NCBI GenBank assembly: GCA_017592665.1
Contig: JAGFNW010000020.1
Span: 62,001 to 126,000, forward strand
DNA: 64,000 bases
DNA from: Streptosporangiaceae bacterium NEAU-GS5
GTDB lineage: Bacteria > Actinomycetota > Actinomycetes > Streptosporangiales > Streptosporangiaceae
Direction of reading: 5' to 3'
Numbering within the stretch: the stretch's first letter is position 1; each line of letters opens with the position of its first letter. This document shows positions 1 to 7,833 of the stretch, piece after piece. Below the pieces are notes generated by a model. The model had not been told where the DNA came from. It ran no database searches and saw only the letters and a list, made by a program, of their open reading frames with translations. The position numbers and the translations under genes are program-made.

Positions 1-238
1 CGATCGTGGCGGGGCCGATGCCGAGCCCCTTCATGACGGCGGCGACGTCTTGGGTGTCGCTGCAGGGCCCGTCCGCCTCATACGGGCTGCGGCCGAACCC
101 GCGGAAGTCGAGCCGCACGACCCGAAAGCGCTTGGTCAGCGCGGGCCACAACGGATCCCACATCCTCGAATCCGCGGCACCGGAGTGCAGCAGCACGAGC
201 GGTTCGCCAGCGCCCGCTTCCTCAAACCAGACGTTCAT
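1..238 (-). CDS. alpha/beta hydrolase, N-terminal part (runs off the left edge)
   Basis: About 79 N-terminal residues of an alpha/beta-hydrolase-fold enzyme are present; the rest lies outside the window. The start reads MNVWFEEAGAGEPLVLLHSG and is followed by an RLDFRGFGRS segment. The LLHSG oxyanion-hole strand and the DFRGFGRS turn are typical of this fold. The nucleophile elbow and catalytic His are not in view, so the substrate cannot be guessed. The ATG overlaps the stop of the LysE-type exporter gene (ATGA), so it is the last visible member of a WYL regulator-exporter-hydrolase operon. Confidence 0.85.
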   Translation of the reverse strand, partial: MNVWFEEAGAGEPLVLLHSGAADSRMWDPLWPALTKRFRVVRLDFRGFGRSPYEADGPCSDTQDVAAVMKGLGIGPATI

Positions 239-882
239 CGGGCCTCCAGAGCCATTCGCACACCTATAGCAACCAGCACGGCCCCGGAGATCCGCTCCAG
301 GCGACGCCGTACCGAAGGACGATCAAGCACGCCGCGGGCACGCCCGGCGAACCAGATCAGCATCACATACCAGGCCGTGTCGACCACGACCCACACCACC
401 GCGAGCAGGGCCAGCGTGACCGGCACGTTCACCCCGTCCGGCACGAACTGCGGCAGGAACGACATCGCGAACACGGCCGCCTTCGGGTTCATGCCGCAGG
501 TGGCAAGACCCAGGCCGTAGGAGTGACGCCGCCCGCGCACCTGCCTGGCGGGCGCTTCGGCGGGCTTCCCTTCGGCCCCGGGCGCCCCCTTGCGGCGGCG
601 CGCCTGCCACAGCGACTGCGCGCCCATGGCGATCAGCACGGCCGCGCCGATCGCCTTCATCGTCCCGTACGCCACCTCGGACGCCATGACCAGCGCCGAC
701 AGGCCGAACACGGCGGCGATGGCCCACAGGAAGATCCCCGTCTCGTTGCCGAGGGTCGCCGCGACCCCGGACGAACGGCCGGCGCGCAGCGTCTGCCTGA
801 GGATGACCGCGGTGCTGACCCCGGGGATCATCGCCAGCAGCAGGCACGAGCCGATGAACGCGAGCAGGAACATGCGCGTCAT
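235..882 (-). CDS. LysE/RhtB-family amino-acid exporter
   Basis: A 215-residue inner-membrane protein of the LysE/RhtB family, which exports amino acids and related small metabolites. It has the family's usual length, an N-terminal hydrophobic helix ending in a PGV motif (PGP in most relatives), five to six membrane segments, and a basic loop (QARRRKG) near the middle. I chose the ATG at 882 (MTRMFLLAFIGS) over a TTG nine bases upstream. It lies 34 bp after the WYL regulator gene and overlaps the hydrolase gene by 4 bp, so the three are probably cotranscribed. The substrate is unknown. Confidence 0.85.
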   Translation of the reverse strand: MTRMFLLAFIGSCLLLAMIPGVSTAVILRQTLRAGRSSGVAATLGNETGIFLWAIAAVFGLSALVMASEVAYGTMKAIGAAVLIAMGAQSLWQARRRKGAPGAEGKPAEAPARQVRGRRHSYGLGLATCGMNPKAAVFAMSFLPQFVPDGVNVPVTLALLAVVWVVVDTAWYVMLIWFAGRARGVLDRPSVRRRLERISGAVLVAIGVRMALEAR

Positions 883-916
883 GGTGTCCAATCGCGGCGG
901 TCCCCCGCAAACCCAT

Positions 917-1888
917 TTATCGCGGCCGGTACATCCGCGACAGTTCGGCCACGGTCTCGGCGATCATCTCGCGGAGCTCGGCGGGGGCCAGAACCTCCAG
1001 CTGCGCGCCCATGCGCAACAGCACCCATCGGGCGTGCCGCACCGACTCGACCGGCACGGTCAACCGCAGCCAGCCGTCCGGCTCGATCTCGGCCTCGACC
1101 ATGGCCTTGGCGACGATCTCGTCGCCAAGGGTGTACCGCAGCAGGCCTTCGCCCTCGGGGGCCAGGCGGACGACGGCCTCGGCCGTGTACATCCGGGCCG
1201 CGAAGTCGGCCGCGAACCTCCGCCAGAATCCGACCAGGTCGAAGGAGGGGTCGCGGTCGAACCGCTCGGGCAGCACCTCCAGCTTCAGGATCCGGCCGAC
1301 GCGGTAGGTGCGCACGGTCTCGCCCACCTTGGCCGCCAGATACCAGGAGCCGCCCTTGAGGACGACACCGTAGGGGTGGGCCAGGCGCTCGACCTCGGTC
1401 TGGCCCCAGCGGCGGTAGAGCAGTCGCACCACGCGCTCCTCCCACACGGCGTCCGCGACCTCGGCGAGGAAGGGCACGTCGTCGGCGGCCCGATACCAAC
1501 CGGGGACGTCGAGGTGGAACCGTTCGCGGATCCTCGCGGCCTGCGAGCGGCGCTCGGGCGGCAGCGCGGCCAGCACCTTCAGCTCGGCCGCGGCGGCCAC
1601 CTCGCCGAGGCCGAGGTCGGCGGCGGGTCCGGGAAGGCCGGCGAGGAACAGCGAGGTCGCCTCGCGCGGTGACAGGCCGTTGAGCCGCGTCCGGTAGCCG
1701 TCCAGCAGCTGATATCCGCCGGCCGGGCCGCGGTCGGCGTATACCGGCACCCCGGCCGCCGACAGCGCCTCCATGTCGCGATAAACCGTGCGCACCGAGA
1801 CCTCCAGCTCGGCGGCCAGCTCCGGCGCGGTCATGCGGCCCCTGGTCTGCAGTAACAGGAGCAACGACAGCAGACGGCCGGCGCGCAT
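917..1888 (-). CDS. WYL-domain transcriptional regulator (YafY type)
   Basis: A 323-residue regulator. An N-terminal HTH (about residues 5-55, including SVRTVYRDMEALSAAGVPV) is followed by a WYL ligand-sensing domain and a C-terminal WCX extension. This is the standard layout of the YafY/DeoR-like WYL group, which often sense ligands or nucleic acids and control neighbouring genes. The chosen start is MRAGRLLSLL; longer in-frame extension runs into the promoter of the divergent DeoR gene. It heads the operon with the LysE exporter and hydrolase and may control it. Confidence 0.88.
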   Translation of the reverse strand: MRAGRLLSLLLLLQTRGRMTAPELAAELEVSVRTVYRDMEALSAAGVPVYADRGPAGGYQLLDGYRTRLNGLSPREATSLFLAGLPGPAADLGLGEVAAAAELKVLAALPPERRSQAARIRERFHLDVPGWYRAADDVPFLAEVADAVWEERVVRLLYRRWGQTEVERLAHPYGVVLKGGSWYLAAKVGETVRTYRVGRILKLEVLPERFDRDPSFDLVGFWRRFAADFAARMYTAEAVVRLAPEGEGLLRYTLGDEIVAKAMVEAEIEPDGWLRLTVPVESVRHARWVLLRMGAQLEVLAPAELREMIAETVAELSRMYRPR

Positions 1889-1987
1889 GGCCCCAGTGTG
1901 GCAGGCCCGCGGCACTTGCCTCACAAACGGCCGGCCGCAGGCTCGTTTCGGGGCCGGCAGGGCGGCGGCGCTTGCGATCGCACATGG

Positions 1988-2007
1988 CGTGTGTTCAAAT
2001 GCACACG
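1988..2007. promoter_or_regulatory. inverted repeat over the DeoR gene start (possible operator)
   Basis: CGTGTG and CACACG form a perfect 6-bp inverted repeat with an 8-bp spacer (TTCAAATG). It ends on the first base of the proposed GTG start of the DeoR-type gene and lies in the gap between that gene and the divergent WYL gene. Its position suits an autoregulatory operator. No binding evidence exists. Confidence 0.35.
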
Positions 2008-2759
2008 TGGAGAGTCGCATCAATGACATCCTCAACGCGTTGCGTGAGCGCGACGTCGTCTCGGTCGTCGAGTTGGCAGTTCAACACGGGGTTTCGGAGA
2101 TGACGATCCGCCGCGACCTCGACGAGCTCGCCCAGCAGGGCGTGGTCCGGCGGGTCCGCGGCGGCGCGCTCAGCCTGCTGCTACGCGGCGAGGAGCCCCC
2201 CTTCAGCGTCCGCGAGCGGGAGGCCATCGAGGCCAAGCAGCGCATCGGCGCCCACGTCGCGTCGATGCTGGCCGACGGCGAAGCTGTGGTCCTCGATGGC
2301 GGCACCACCACCCTTGAGGTGGCCCGCGCCGTCCGCGACCGCCGGCTCACCGTGGTGCCGCTCGCGCTGCGATGCGCCGACGAGCTCACCGCGGCCCCGC
2401 GCGTCAAGCTGGTCCTGCCCGGCGGCGAGGTCCGCCCCAGCGAGCAGAATTTCGTCGGCCCGCTCACCGAGGCGTCCCTGCGGGCCCTGCGGTTCGACAC
2501 CGCGATCATCGGCTGCTGCGGCCTTTCCGCCGAGCACGGCGTCACCGCGCACGACCTGCCCGACGTGGCGGTCAAGCAGGCCGCGATCTCCTCGGCCCGG
2601 CGCGTGATGATCGTGTGCGACTCCGGCAAATTCACCCGCACGGCCTTCGGCGCGGTCTGCCCGCTCGACCGGCTCGACGTCGTCGTCACCGACACCGGCA
2701 TCCCCCGCGACCAGTCCGACGCCCTCACCGCCGCGGGCGTCGCCGTGCATGCCGTATGA
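2007..2759 (+). CDS. DeoR-family transcriptional repressor
   Basis: A 250-residue DeoR/GlpR-type regulator. The N-terminal winged HTH (about residues 5-55) contains the family signature VSEMTIRRDLDELAQQGVVR. The C-terminal sugar-phosphate-sensing domain has the phosphate-loop motif DGGTTT (residues 97-102). Members usually respond to a phosphorylated sugar and repress a neighbouring catabolic or transport gene. The GTG at 2007 is used; an in-frame GTG at 1989 is the alternative. The MFS transporter gene follows after 40 bp in the same direction and is the likely partner. Confidence 0.85.
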   Translation: MESRINDILNALRERDVVSVVELAVQHGVSEMTIRRDLDELAQQGVVRRVRGGALSLLLRGEEPPFSVREREAIEAKQRIGAHVASMLADGEAVVLDGGTTTLEVARAVRDRRLTVVPLALRCADELTAAPRVKLVLPGGEVRPSEQNFVGPLTEASLRALRFDTAIIGCCGLSAEHGVTAHDLPDVAVKQAAISSARRVMIVCDSGKFTRTAFGAVCPLDRLDVVVTDTGIPRDQSDALTAAGVAVHAV

Positions 2760-2799
2760 GCGGCCACACCATCACCCGCGCAGAAGGAGGCGGCGAAGC

Positions 2800-4221
2800 G
2801 TGCGCATGAGCCGGGAGACCATCCGCGAGAAGGCGCGCGATCGCGCGGTCCGTGCCCGCGTGGCCGTCTACGGCCTGTTCCTGCTGGGCGGCACGGCCGT
2901 AGGCACCTGGACCTCGCGGATCCCGGCCGTGAAGGAGCGGCTCGACCTCGGCGACGGCCAGTTCAGCATCGCCTTGCTCGGGCTGGCCGGCGGCGCGATC
3001 GCCGGCATGCAGCTCATCGGCCGGCTCGTCGACCGGCATGGCAGCGCCAAGATCATGATCCGGGCCGCGTTCCTGCAGGCCGTCGTGCTGATCGTGCCCG
3101 CCTACGTGCCGAGTCTGCCCGCCCTGACCGCCGCGATGTTCGCGTTCGGGCTGGTCCACGGCATGCTCAACGTGTCGATGAACGCCAACGCGGTCACGGT
3201 CGAGCGGCTCACCGGCAAGCCGATCATGTCGTCCTTCCACGCGATGTACAGCGTGGGAGGCTTCGCCGGCGCCACCACCGGCGGCCTGCTGGCCCATGCC
3301 GGGCTCGGCGCGGGTCCCACCTTCCTGATCGCCGCCGCCGTCATCGCCTCGATCGCGGCCCTGTCCGCGCGGTGGGCGCTGCGCGACACCCCCGATCCCG
3401 TACGGCTCGCGCCTGGCCAGGCCCGCCCCCGCCTGCCGCGCGGCGTGCTGTTCCTCGGCGTGCTGGCCTTCTGCTGCCTGGTCGGAGAGGGCACGGCGGC
3501 CGACTGGGGCTCGGTGTACCTGCGCGAAGACCTGGGCGCCTCGGCCGGCGGCGCGGCCGCCGCCTACGCCGCGTTCTCGATCATGATGACGGCCGGTCGG
3601 TTCGCCGGCGACGGCCTGGCCGCCCGCTTCGGGCCGGTCCGGCTGGTCCGGGCGTGCGGGCTGGTCGCGTCCGCCGGTCTCGGCGTGGGCCTGCTCGTGG
3701 GGGCTCCGCTGGCGGGCGTGCTCGGCTTCGGCGCGTTCGGTGCAGGGCTTTCGTGCATCATCCCGCAGGTCTTCTCCGCGGCCGGGCACCGCGACCCGAC
3801 CCAGGCCGGGCGCGCCCTGGCCCGTGTGGCCGGGCTCGGCTACCTCGGGTTCCTCAGCGGGCCCGTGCTCATCGGCTCGGCCGCCGAGCTGACAAGCCTG
3901 CCGGTCGCCCTGGTCATCCCGGTCGTGCTGGTCCTGTTCGTCGCCGTTGCCGCCACCGCGCTGCGCGCCCCGGCCAAACCCCAGCCCCAGCCAGAGACCC
4001 AGCCCAGGGTCGGGACCCTGCCAGAAACCCAGCCCGAGACGGGGGCCAGGGCCCTGCCAGAAACCCAGACTGAGACCGGGGCATGGACCGGGGCCCTGCC
4101 AGAAACCCAGGCTGAGACCGAGACCGGGGCATGGACCGGGGCCGAGACCGGGGCCCACTCGTCTGAGGCGGCGCCCGCCGTCACATCAGGTCGTACGCCA
4201 GACGGATTACCAGGGCCGTGA
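2800..4221 (+). CDS. MFS transporter with repetitive C-terminal tail
   Basis: A 473-residue major facilitator with about 12 membrane segments, ending near residue 390. It resembles the FucP/YbjJ-like sugar or drug MFS group (GGAIAGMQLIGRLVDRHGSA loop between helices 2 and 3). The GTG at 2800 sits 9 bp after a strong AAGGAGG, so it is preferred to the ATG two codons later. The last 75-80 residues are an odd cytoplasmic tail rich in P, E, T, Q and G, built from PETQ-containing repeats encoded by tandem DNA repeats. Its 3' end overlaps the convergent TauE/SafE gene by 41 bp. It probably works with the upstream DeoR repressor; the substrate is unknown. Confidence 0.85.
   Translation: MRMSRETIREKARDRAVRARVAVYGLFLLGGTAVGTWTSRIPAVKERLDLGDGQFSIALLGLAGGAIAGMQLIGRLVDRHGSAKIMIRAAFLQAVVLIVPAYVPSLPALTAAMFAFGLVHGMLNVSMNANAVTVERLTGKPIMSSFHAMYSVGGFAGATTGGLLAHAGLGAGPTFLIAAAVIASIAALSARWALRDTPDPVRLAPGQARPRLPRGVLFLGVLAFCCLVGEGTAADWGSVYLREDLGASAGGAAAAYAAFSIMMTAGRFAGDGLAARFGPVRLVRACGLVASAGLGVGLLVGAPLAGVLGFGAFGAGLSCIIPQVFSAAGHRDPTQAGRALARVAGLGYLGFLSGPVLIGSAAELTSLPVALVIPVVLVLFVAVAATALRAPAKPQPQPETQPRVGTLPETQPETGARALPETQTETGAWTGALPETQAETETGAWTGAETGAHSSEAAPAVTSGRTPDGLPGP
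4018..4158 (+). repeat. in-frame tandem repeats encoding the MFS tail
   Basis: The segment CTGCCAGAAACCCAG starts at 4018, 4054 and 4096, so the periods are 36 and 42 bp, both multiples of three. Each copy is followed by versions of GAGACCGGGGC and ATGGACCGGGGC. The repeats therefore change tail length without breaking the frame. Confidence 0.8.
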
Positions 4222-4939
4222 CCACGCACAAAAGCACGATCCGGACGAAGCGCGCGCCGCGCCTGATCGCCATCCGCGCGCCGATCTGCGCCCCGGCGAT
4301 GTTGCACACCGCCATGCCCAGCCCCAGCCCCCACAGCACGTGCCCCTGCCAGGCGAACACCATCAGCGCCCCGAGGTTGGTCCCGGTGTTGACCGCCTTC
4401 GCCGTCGCCGACGCGTGCACGAAGTCCATTCCGACGACCGAGGCGAACACGATCAGCAGAAACGTCCCCGTCCCCGGCCCCAGCAGCCCGTCGTAGAACG
4501 CGATCGCCGTCCCAGCCAGCCCGACCGCCACGGCGATCCGCGCCGGGATCCGCCGCTCCGAATGGGCCGCGGCGCCGAACGCGGGCCGCATCGTCACGAA
4601 CGCCGCCACCCCGATCAGCACGACCAGCACCAGCGGCTTCAGCACGGCAGCGTTGAGCATCGAGGCCGAGGCCGCGCCCAGGCCGGCGAACGGCACCGCC
4701 AGCAGCCCCGACGGAACGGCAATCCCCGGGTCGGACACGGCCTTCCTGGCATAGGTCACCGCGGCCGACCCCGTCCCGAACACTCCCGCGCACTTGTTGA
4801 CCGCCAGCGCCTCCACCGGGGACAGACCCGCCAGCAGCAGCGCCGGGAGCTGGAGCAGCCCCCCGCCGCCCACCACGGCGTCCACCCACCCGGCCGCGAG
4901 CGCCGCCGCCAGCAGCGCCACCACCTGCCCCGTCTGCAC
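4181..4939 (-). CDS. TauE/SafE (TSUP) family permease
   Basis: A 252-residue inner-membrane protein of the sulfite exporter TauE/SafE family. The N-terminal DAVVGGGGLLQLPALL motif and a second-half repeat (FYDGLLGPGTGTFLL) are the two family signatures. About eight membrane segments are visible. Family members move sulfite, sulfoacetate or other small anions. It converges on the MFS gene and overlaps its 3' end. No sulfur-metabolism gene adjoins it, so the substrate is open. Confidence 0.87.
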   Translation of the reverse strand: MQTGQVVALLAAALAAGWVDAVVGGGGLLQLPALLLAGLSPVEALAVNKCAGVFGTGSAAVTYARKAVSDPGIAVPSGLLAVPFAGLGAASASMLNAAVLKPLVLVVLIGVAAFVTMRPAFGAAAHSERRIPARIAVAVGLAGTAIAFYDGLLGPGTGTFLLIVFASVVGMDFVHASATAKAVNTGTNLGALMVFAWQGHVLWGLGLGMAVCNIAGAQIGARMAIRRGARFVRIVLLCVVTALVIRLAYDLM

Positions 4940-4963
4940 CCGCCGAGGCTACCCGGGCCGGAG

Positions 4964-5002
4964 GCGGAAGCCCCGCCGAGCGGGGGCCGGCGGGGCTTCC
5001 GC
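4964..5002 (-). terminator. perfect 14-bp hairpin, terminator-like
   Basis: GCGGAAGCCCCGCC (4964-4977) pairs perfectly with GGCGGGGCTTCCGC (4989-5002) around an 11-nt loop. There is no T-run, as is common in high-GC actinomycetes. It lies upstream of the TauE/SafE gene and downstream of the DUF1772 gene on the same strand, so it could end the DUF1772 transcript after it has crossed the 9-nt repeat array. Confidence 0.55.
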
Positions 5003-5003
5003 G

Positions 5004-5320
5004 CGGCTCATACGGCTCATACGGCTCATTCGGGTCACGCGGATCACGCGGGCCGGCGGCCCCCGCGGCCCACCGGGTCACCGCCCACGCGGATCACGCC
5101 GCTCACGCTGGCCACCGGCCCAGGCGGGTCACGCCGCTCAGGCGGGCCACCGGGCCACCGGGTCACGCGGCTAACGCGGATCACGCCGCTCACGCGGCCC
5201 AGCGGGCCATGCGGGTCACGCCGCTCAGGCGGCCCATGCGGTCACGCCGCTCAGGCGGGTCACACGGCTCACCGGGTCACACAGGTCAGGCAGGCCAAGC
5301 CGGTCAGGCGGTCAGGCGGC
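5004..5320. repeat. array of about 34 degenerate 8-9 nt repeats
   Basis: This stretch, otherwise without a gene, is built almost wholly from short units of the form CGG(G/C/A)TCACG, with variants CGGCTCATA, CCGCTCAGG and CGGGCCAC. Units are 8 or 9 nt long and follow each other directly. The right end runs into the last codons of the DUF1772 gene. The array gives false open frames on both strands but has no start, ribosome site or conserved domain. It has no spacers, so it is not CRISPR. Confidence 0.8.
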
Positions 5321-5792
5321 CGTGGACGATCAGGGCCCAGGCGACGCAGCCGAACGCTCCGGCCGACAGGGCGGTCCTGGCCACGTTCCAGCGCACCCAG
5401 GCGGCCTCGAACTGCTCGCGCGCCGCCGCCACGTTGGTGCCGCCGCTGGCCTCCAGAGCGTCGTTGAGCGGCACGTTCACGCCGAAGGTGATGATCAGAA
5501 CGATCACGTACAGCACGAGCCCGGCCACCGTCCACCAGATGGCCGACCCGCCCGCGCCCAGCTGCAGCAGCGCCGCCGCCAGCGTGAACACCAGCGCGCC
5601 GCCGAAGCACAGGGCGAACCAGCCGTTGAGCATCTGAATGTTGATCTTCCGCATGGCCTCGACGAACGTCCCGTCGCCGACCACACGGAGGCCGGGCATG
5701 ACCGAGTAGAAGAACGTGGCGAACAGTCCGGCCGACAGTCCCATCGTCAGCGCCGCCGCCATCATGGAGACACTCCGCAGCACGGTGATCAT
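5304..5792 (-). CDS. DUF1772 membrane protein
   Basis: A 162-residue protein with four hydrophobic segments. The pattern matches the DUF1772 (anthrone-oxygenase-like) family: an N-terminal glycine-rich helix (LTMGLSAGLFATFFYSVMPG) and a middle NVPLND motif. Some fungal relatives oxidise anthrones; most bacterial ones have no known role. The start at 5792 follows GGAGGAAAGCG. It is divergent from an AraC-type gene 133 bp away, which is the obvious candidate regulator. Its final codons (RLTA) are made of the adjacent 9-nt repeat units. Confidence 0.8.
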   Translation of the reverse strand: MITVLRSVSMMAAALTMGLSAGLFATFFYSVMPGLRVVGDGTFVEAMRKINIQMLNGWFALCFGGALVFTLAAALLQLGAGGSAIWWTVAGLVLYVIVLIITFGVNVPLNDALEASGGTNVAAAREQFEAAWVRWNVARTALSAGAFGCVAWALIVHGRLTA

Positions 5793-5808
5793 CGCGCTTT
5801 CCTCCGTT

Positions 5809-5910
5809 TCATCCGATGTGATCCAAGCCAATCAACAGCGGCCGAGACGGGCCATCGGCGAGAAGCTCCCGCACATACGCAAACGTCTTGAAGTCATCCG
5901 CAATGTGATC
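5809..5910. promoter_or_regulatory. pair of direct repeats between DUF1772 and araC-type genes
   Basis: TCATCCG-ATGTGATC (5809-5823) recurs as TCATCCG-CA-ATGTGATC (5894-5910), identical apart from a 2-bp insertion. AraC-family proteins typically bind direct repeats, and these two copies lie at either end of the divergent promoter region. They are good candidate binding sites for the AraC-type protein encoded next door. Confidence 0.45.
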
Positions 5911-5925
5911 ATTTAGAGTGCTCGT

Positions 5926-6924
5926 ATGGACGCGCTCACGAGCCTCCTCGACGGGCCCCGGGCACGCAACGCCTTCCTGCTGCGCGCGCTCATGCGGCCG
6001 CCGTGGTCGATGCGCATCCAGGACGAGGCCCCGCTCAGCCTGATCGCCGTCGTCCACGACCACGCCTGGATCCTTTCCCGAGACGCCGTACGGCTCGGCC
6101 CCGGCGACCTGGCCCTGGCACGCGGGCCGGAGCCGTACACGGTGGCGGACGACCCGGAGACGACGCCGCAGATCGTCATTCACCCCGGCCAGCGCTGCAG
6201 CACCATCGACGGGTGCAGCCTCCACGACGAGATGGACCTCGGCGTGCGCACCTGGGGCAACGACCCCGACGGCCCGACGGCCATGCTCGTCGGCACCTAC
6301 CAGATGGACGGCGAGATCACCCGCAGGCTGCTGGCCGCGCTGCCGCCGCTGATCGTGCTGCGCGCCGAGGTGTGGGACAGCCCCCTGGTGCCCATTCTCG
6401 CCACCGAGATGGGCAAGGACGAGCCGGGCCAGCAGGTCATCCTCGACCGGCTGCTCGACCTGCTGCTCATCTCGGCCCTGCGGACCTGGTTCGCCCGGCC
6501 GGAGGCCGACGCGCCCGGCTGGTATCGCGCGTACGCCGACCCGGTCGTGGGACGCGCGCTCCGCCTGCTGCACAACAACCCGGGGCACCCGTGGACGGTC
6601 GCCGGCCTCGCCGCCGACGCGGGCGTGTCGCGGGCCGTGTTCGCGCGCCGGTTCACCGAGATGGTCGGCGAGCCGCCGATGACGTTCCTGACCGACTGGC
6701 GGCTGGCGCTCGCCGCCGACCTGCTGCGCGAGCCCGACGCGACGGTGGGGGCCGTGGCACGGCAGGTCGGTTACGGCAGCGCGTTCGCGCTCAGCGCCGC
6801 CTTCAAACGCGTGCGCGGGCTCAGCCCGTCCGAACACCGCCGTCAGGGGGCGCCGGGCGAGCCGCTCCCAGCAGGTCAGGCCGGACGGGACGGCTCGCGC
6901 GCATCGGACGGCGCGCTCCCGTGA
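5926..6924 (+). CDS. AraC-family transcriptional regulator
   Basis: A 332-residue regulator with an N-terminal cupin-type (AraC_binding/cupin_6) domain over roughly residues 1-190 and a C-terminal double HTH at about 210-310 (VAGLAADAGVSRAVFARRF; then VGAVARQVGYGSAFALSAAF). This layout is common in actinomycetes next to small oxidoreductase or membrane genes. The last 25 residues are a low-complexity tail, and their DNA overlaps the 3' end of the convergent hypothetical gene by 104 bp. It probably controls the divergent DUF1772 gene. Confidence 0.9.
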   Translation: MDALTSLLDGPRARNAFLLRALMRPPWSMRIQDEAPLSLIAVVHDHAWILSRDAVRLGPGDLALARGPEPYTVADDPETTPQIVIHPGQRCSTIDGCSLHDEMDLGVRTWGNDPDGPTAMLVGTYQMDGEITRRLLAALPPLIVLRAEVWDSPLVPILATEMGKDEPGQQVILDRLLDLLLISALRTWFARPEADAPGWYRAYADPVVGRALRLLHNNPGHPWTVAGLAADAGVSRAVFARRFTEMVGEPPMTFLTDWRLALAADLLREPDATVGAVARQVGYGSAFALSAAFKRVRGLSPSEHRRQGAPGEPLPAGQAGRDGSRASDGALP

Positions 6925-7762
6925 ACCACCCGGTCAGCCACACCAGCGGGTCGTCGCGGCCGAGCCAGGCGGCCCGCGGCCCGGCCGCGGCGTAGCAGGG
7001 CAGCCCCTCGTCCAGCAGCCCGGTGATCTCCGGGCGCTGCAGCGACTCGGCGGCGAACCCGTACAGCTCCACCAGCCGCGGCGCGATGATCCCGTAGTCG
7101 AGGACCCGCGCCAGCCGCCGCTCGGCGGCCACCAGATCCTCCACGCGCGTGCCGTCGAGCGGGTAGTGCTGCGGGAACACCTGCCGCAGGTCCATGAACA
7201 TGCCGACCGTGCCCCGCCGCGGGTCGCCGACCAGCGGGCCGAACGCCGCGAACGGGCCGAGGGCCAGCCGCGGCGCGGCCACCAGGGCGTGCGTGTAGAA
7301 CACACGCAGCAGCGCCACGTTCATCATGAACCGCTCGGCCGGGACCTCGGCCAGGGCCAGCTCCTCATGGTCCAGGAACGCCCCGGCGACGCTGGCGTTG
7401 TGGGCCCGATACCAGCGGGGGCCCGACGGGCCGGCGATGAACTCTTCCCACAGCTCGACGCTGCGCGCCGACGGCGCCCCGGCCACGCCGCGCCGCAGCA
7501 GCGCGGCCTCGGCCTTGTCGCGCAGCAGCCGGTCGTTGACCGCGCGCCACCACGGGCTGCCGGGCAGGGCGTCCAGCGGGTGGTTGAGCACACCGCGAGC
7601 CACCTCCCAGCGCAGGAAGCTCAGCTCGGCCCGGCCGTAGCGGAGGGGGACGCCGGCGGTGGCATAGAACGAGGCGGCGAGCTGCCGGCGCTCCCGTGTG
7701 CTGCGCGCCACCGCCCGGACCTTCGCAGCCGCCAGCTCGCCGGCGTCGGAGATCTTCACCAC
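6821..7762 (-). CDS. conserved-looking hypothetical protein
   Basis: About 313 residues; I do not recognise the family. It is soluble, Ala/Leu/Arg-rich and probably mostly helical, with notable segments RWYRAHNASVAGAFLDHEE and MFMDLRQVFPQHYPLDG. No signal peptide, membrane helix or known catalytic motif was found. The start is uncertain: two adjacent GTG codons (7762, 7759) follow a dyad, while a GTG at 7819 would add 19 residues. Codon bias supports a real gene. Its C-terminal tail overlaps the AraC gene antisense by 104 bp. Confidence 0.65.
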   Translation of the reverse strand: MVKISDAGELAAAKVRAVARSTRERRQLAASFYATAGVPLRYGRAELSFLRWEVARGVLNHPLDALPGSPWWRAVNDRLLRDKAEAALLRRGVAGAPSARSVELWEEFIAGPSGPRWYRAHNASVAGAFLDHEELALAEVPAERFMMNVALLRVFYTHALVAAPRLALGPFAAFGPLVGDPRRGTVGMFMDLRQVFPQHYPLDGTRVEDLVAAERRLARVLDYGIIAPRLVELYGFAAESLQRPEITGLLDEGLPCYAAAGPRAAWLGRDDPLVWLTGWFTGARRPMRASRPVRPDLLGAARPAPPDGGVRTG

Positions 7763-7774
7763 ATTCGACAATGT
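7761..7774. promoter_or_regulatory. ACATT-N4-AATGT dyad at a divergent promoter
   Basis: ACATT and AATGT form a 5-bp inverted repeat around CGAC. It overlaps the possible start of the hypothetical gene to the left and lies 60 bp before the YjbR gene to the right. AT-rich dyads are uncommon here, so it may be an operator or part of a promoter. Confidence 0.3.
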
Positions 7775-7833
7775 ACGTTGGCGGCCCGGGATCTGGCCGG
7801 AAACTGTCGGTGGGGCCACGTAACCTGCGAGCC

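Noticed and set aside
5004-5320. CRISPR array
   Set aside because: Units are 8-9 nt, degenerate, and have no unique spacers; no cas genes are present.
3947-5467. Long open frame on the plus strand across the MFS tail, TauE/SafE gene and repeat array
   Set aside because: It is antisense to the clear TauE/SafE gene, is open only because of base composition and 9-nt repeats, and has no conserved motif.
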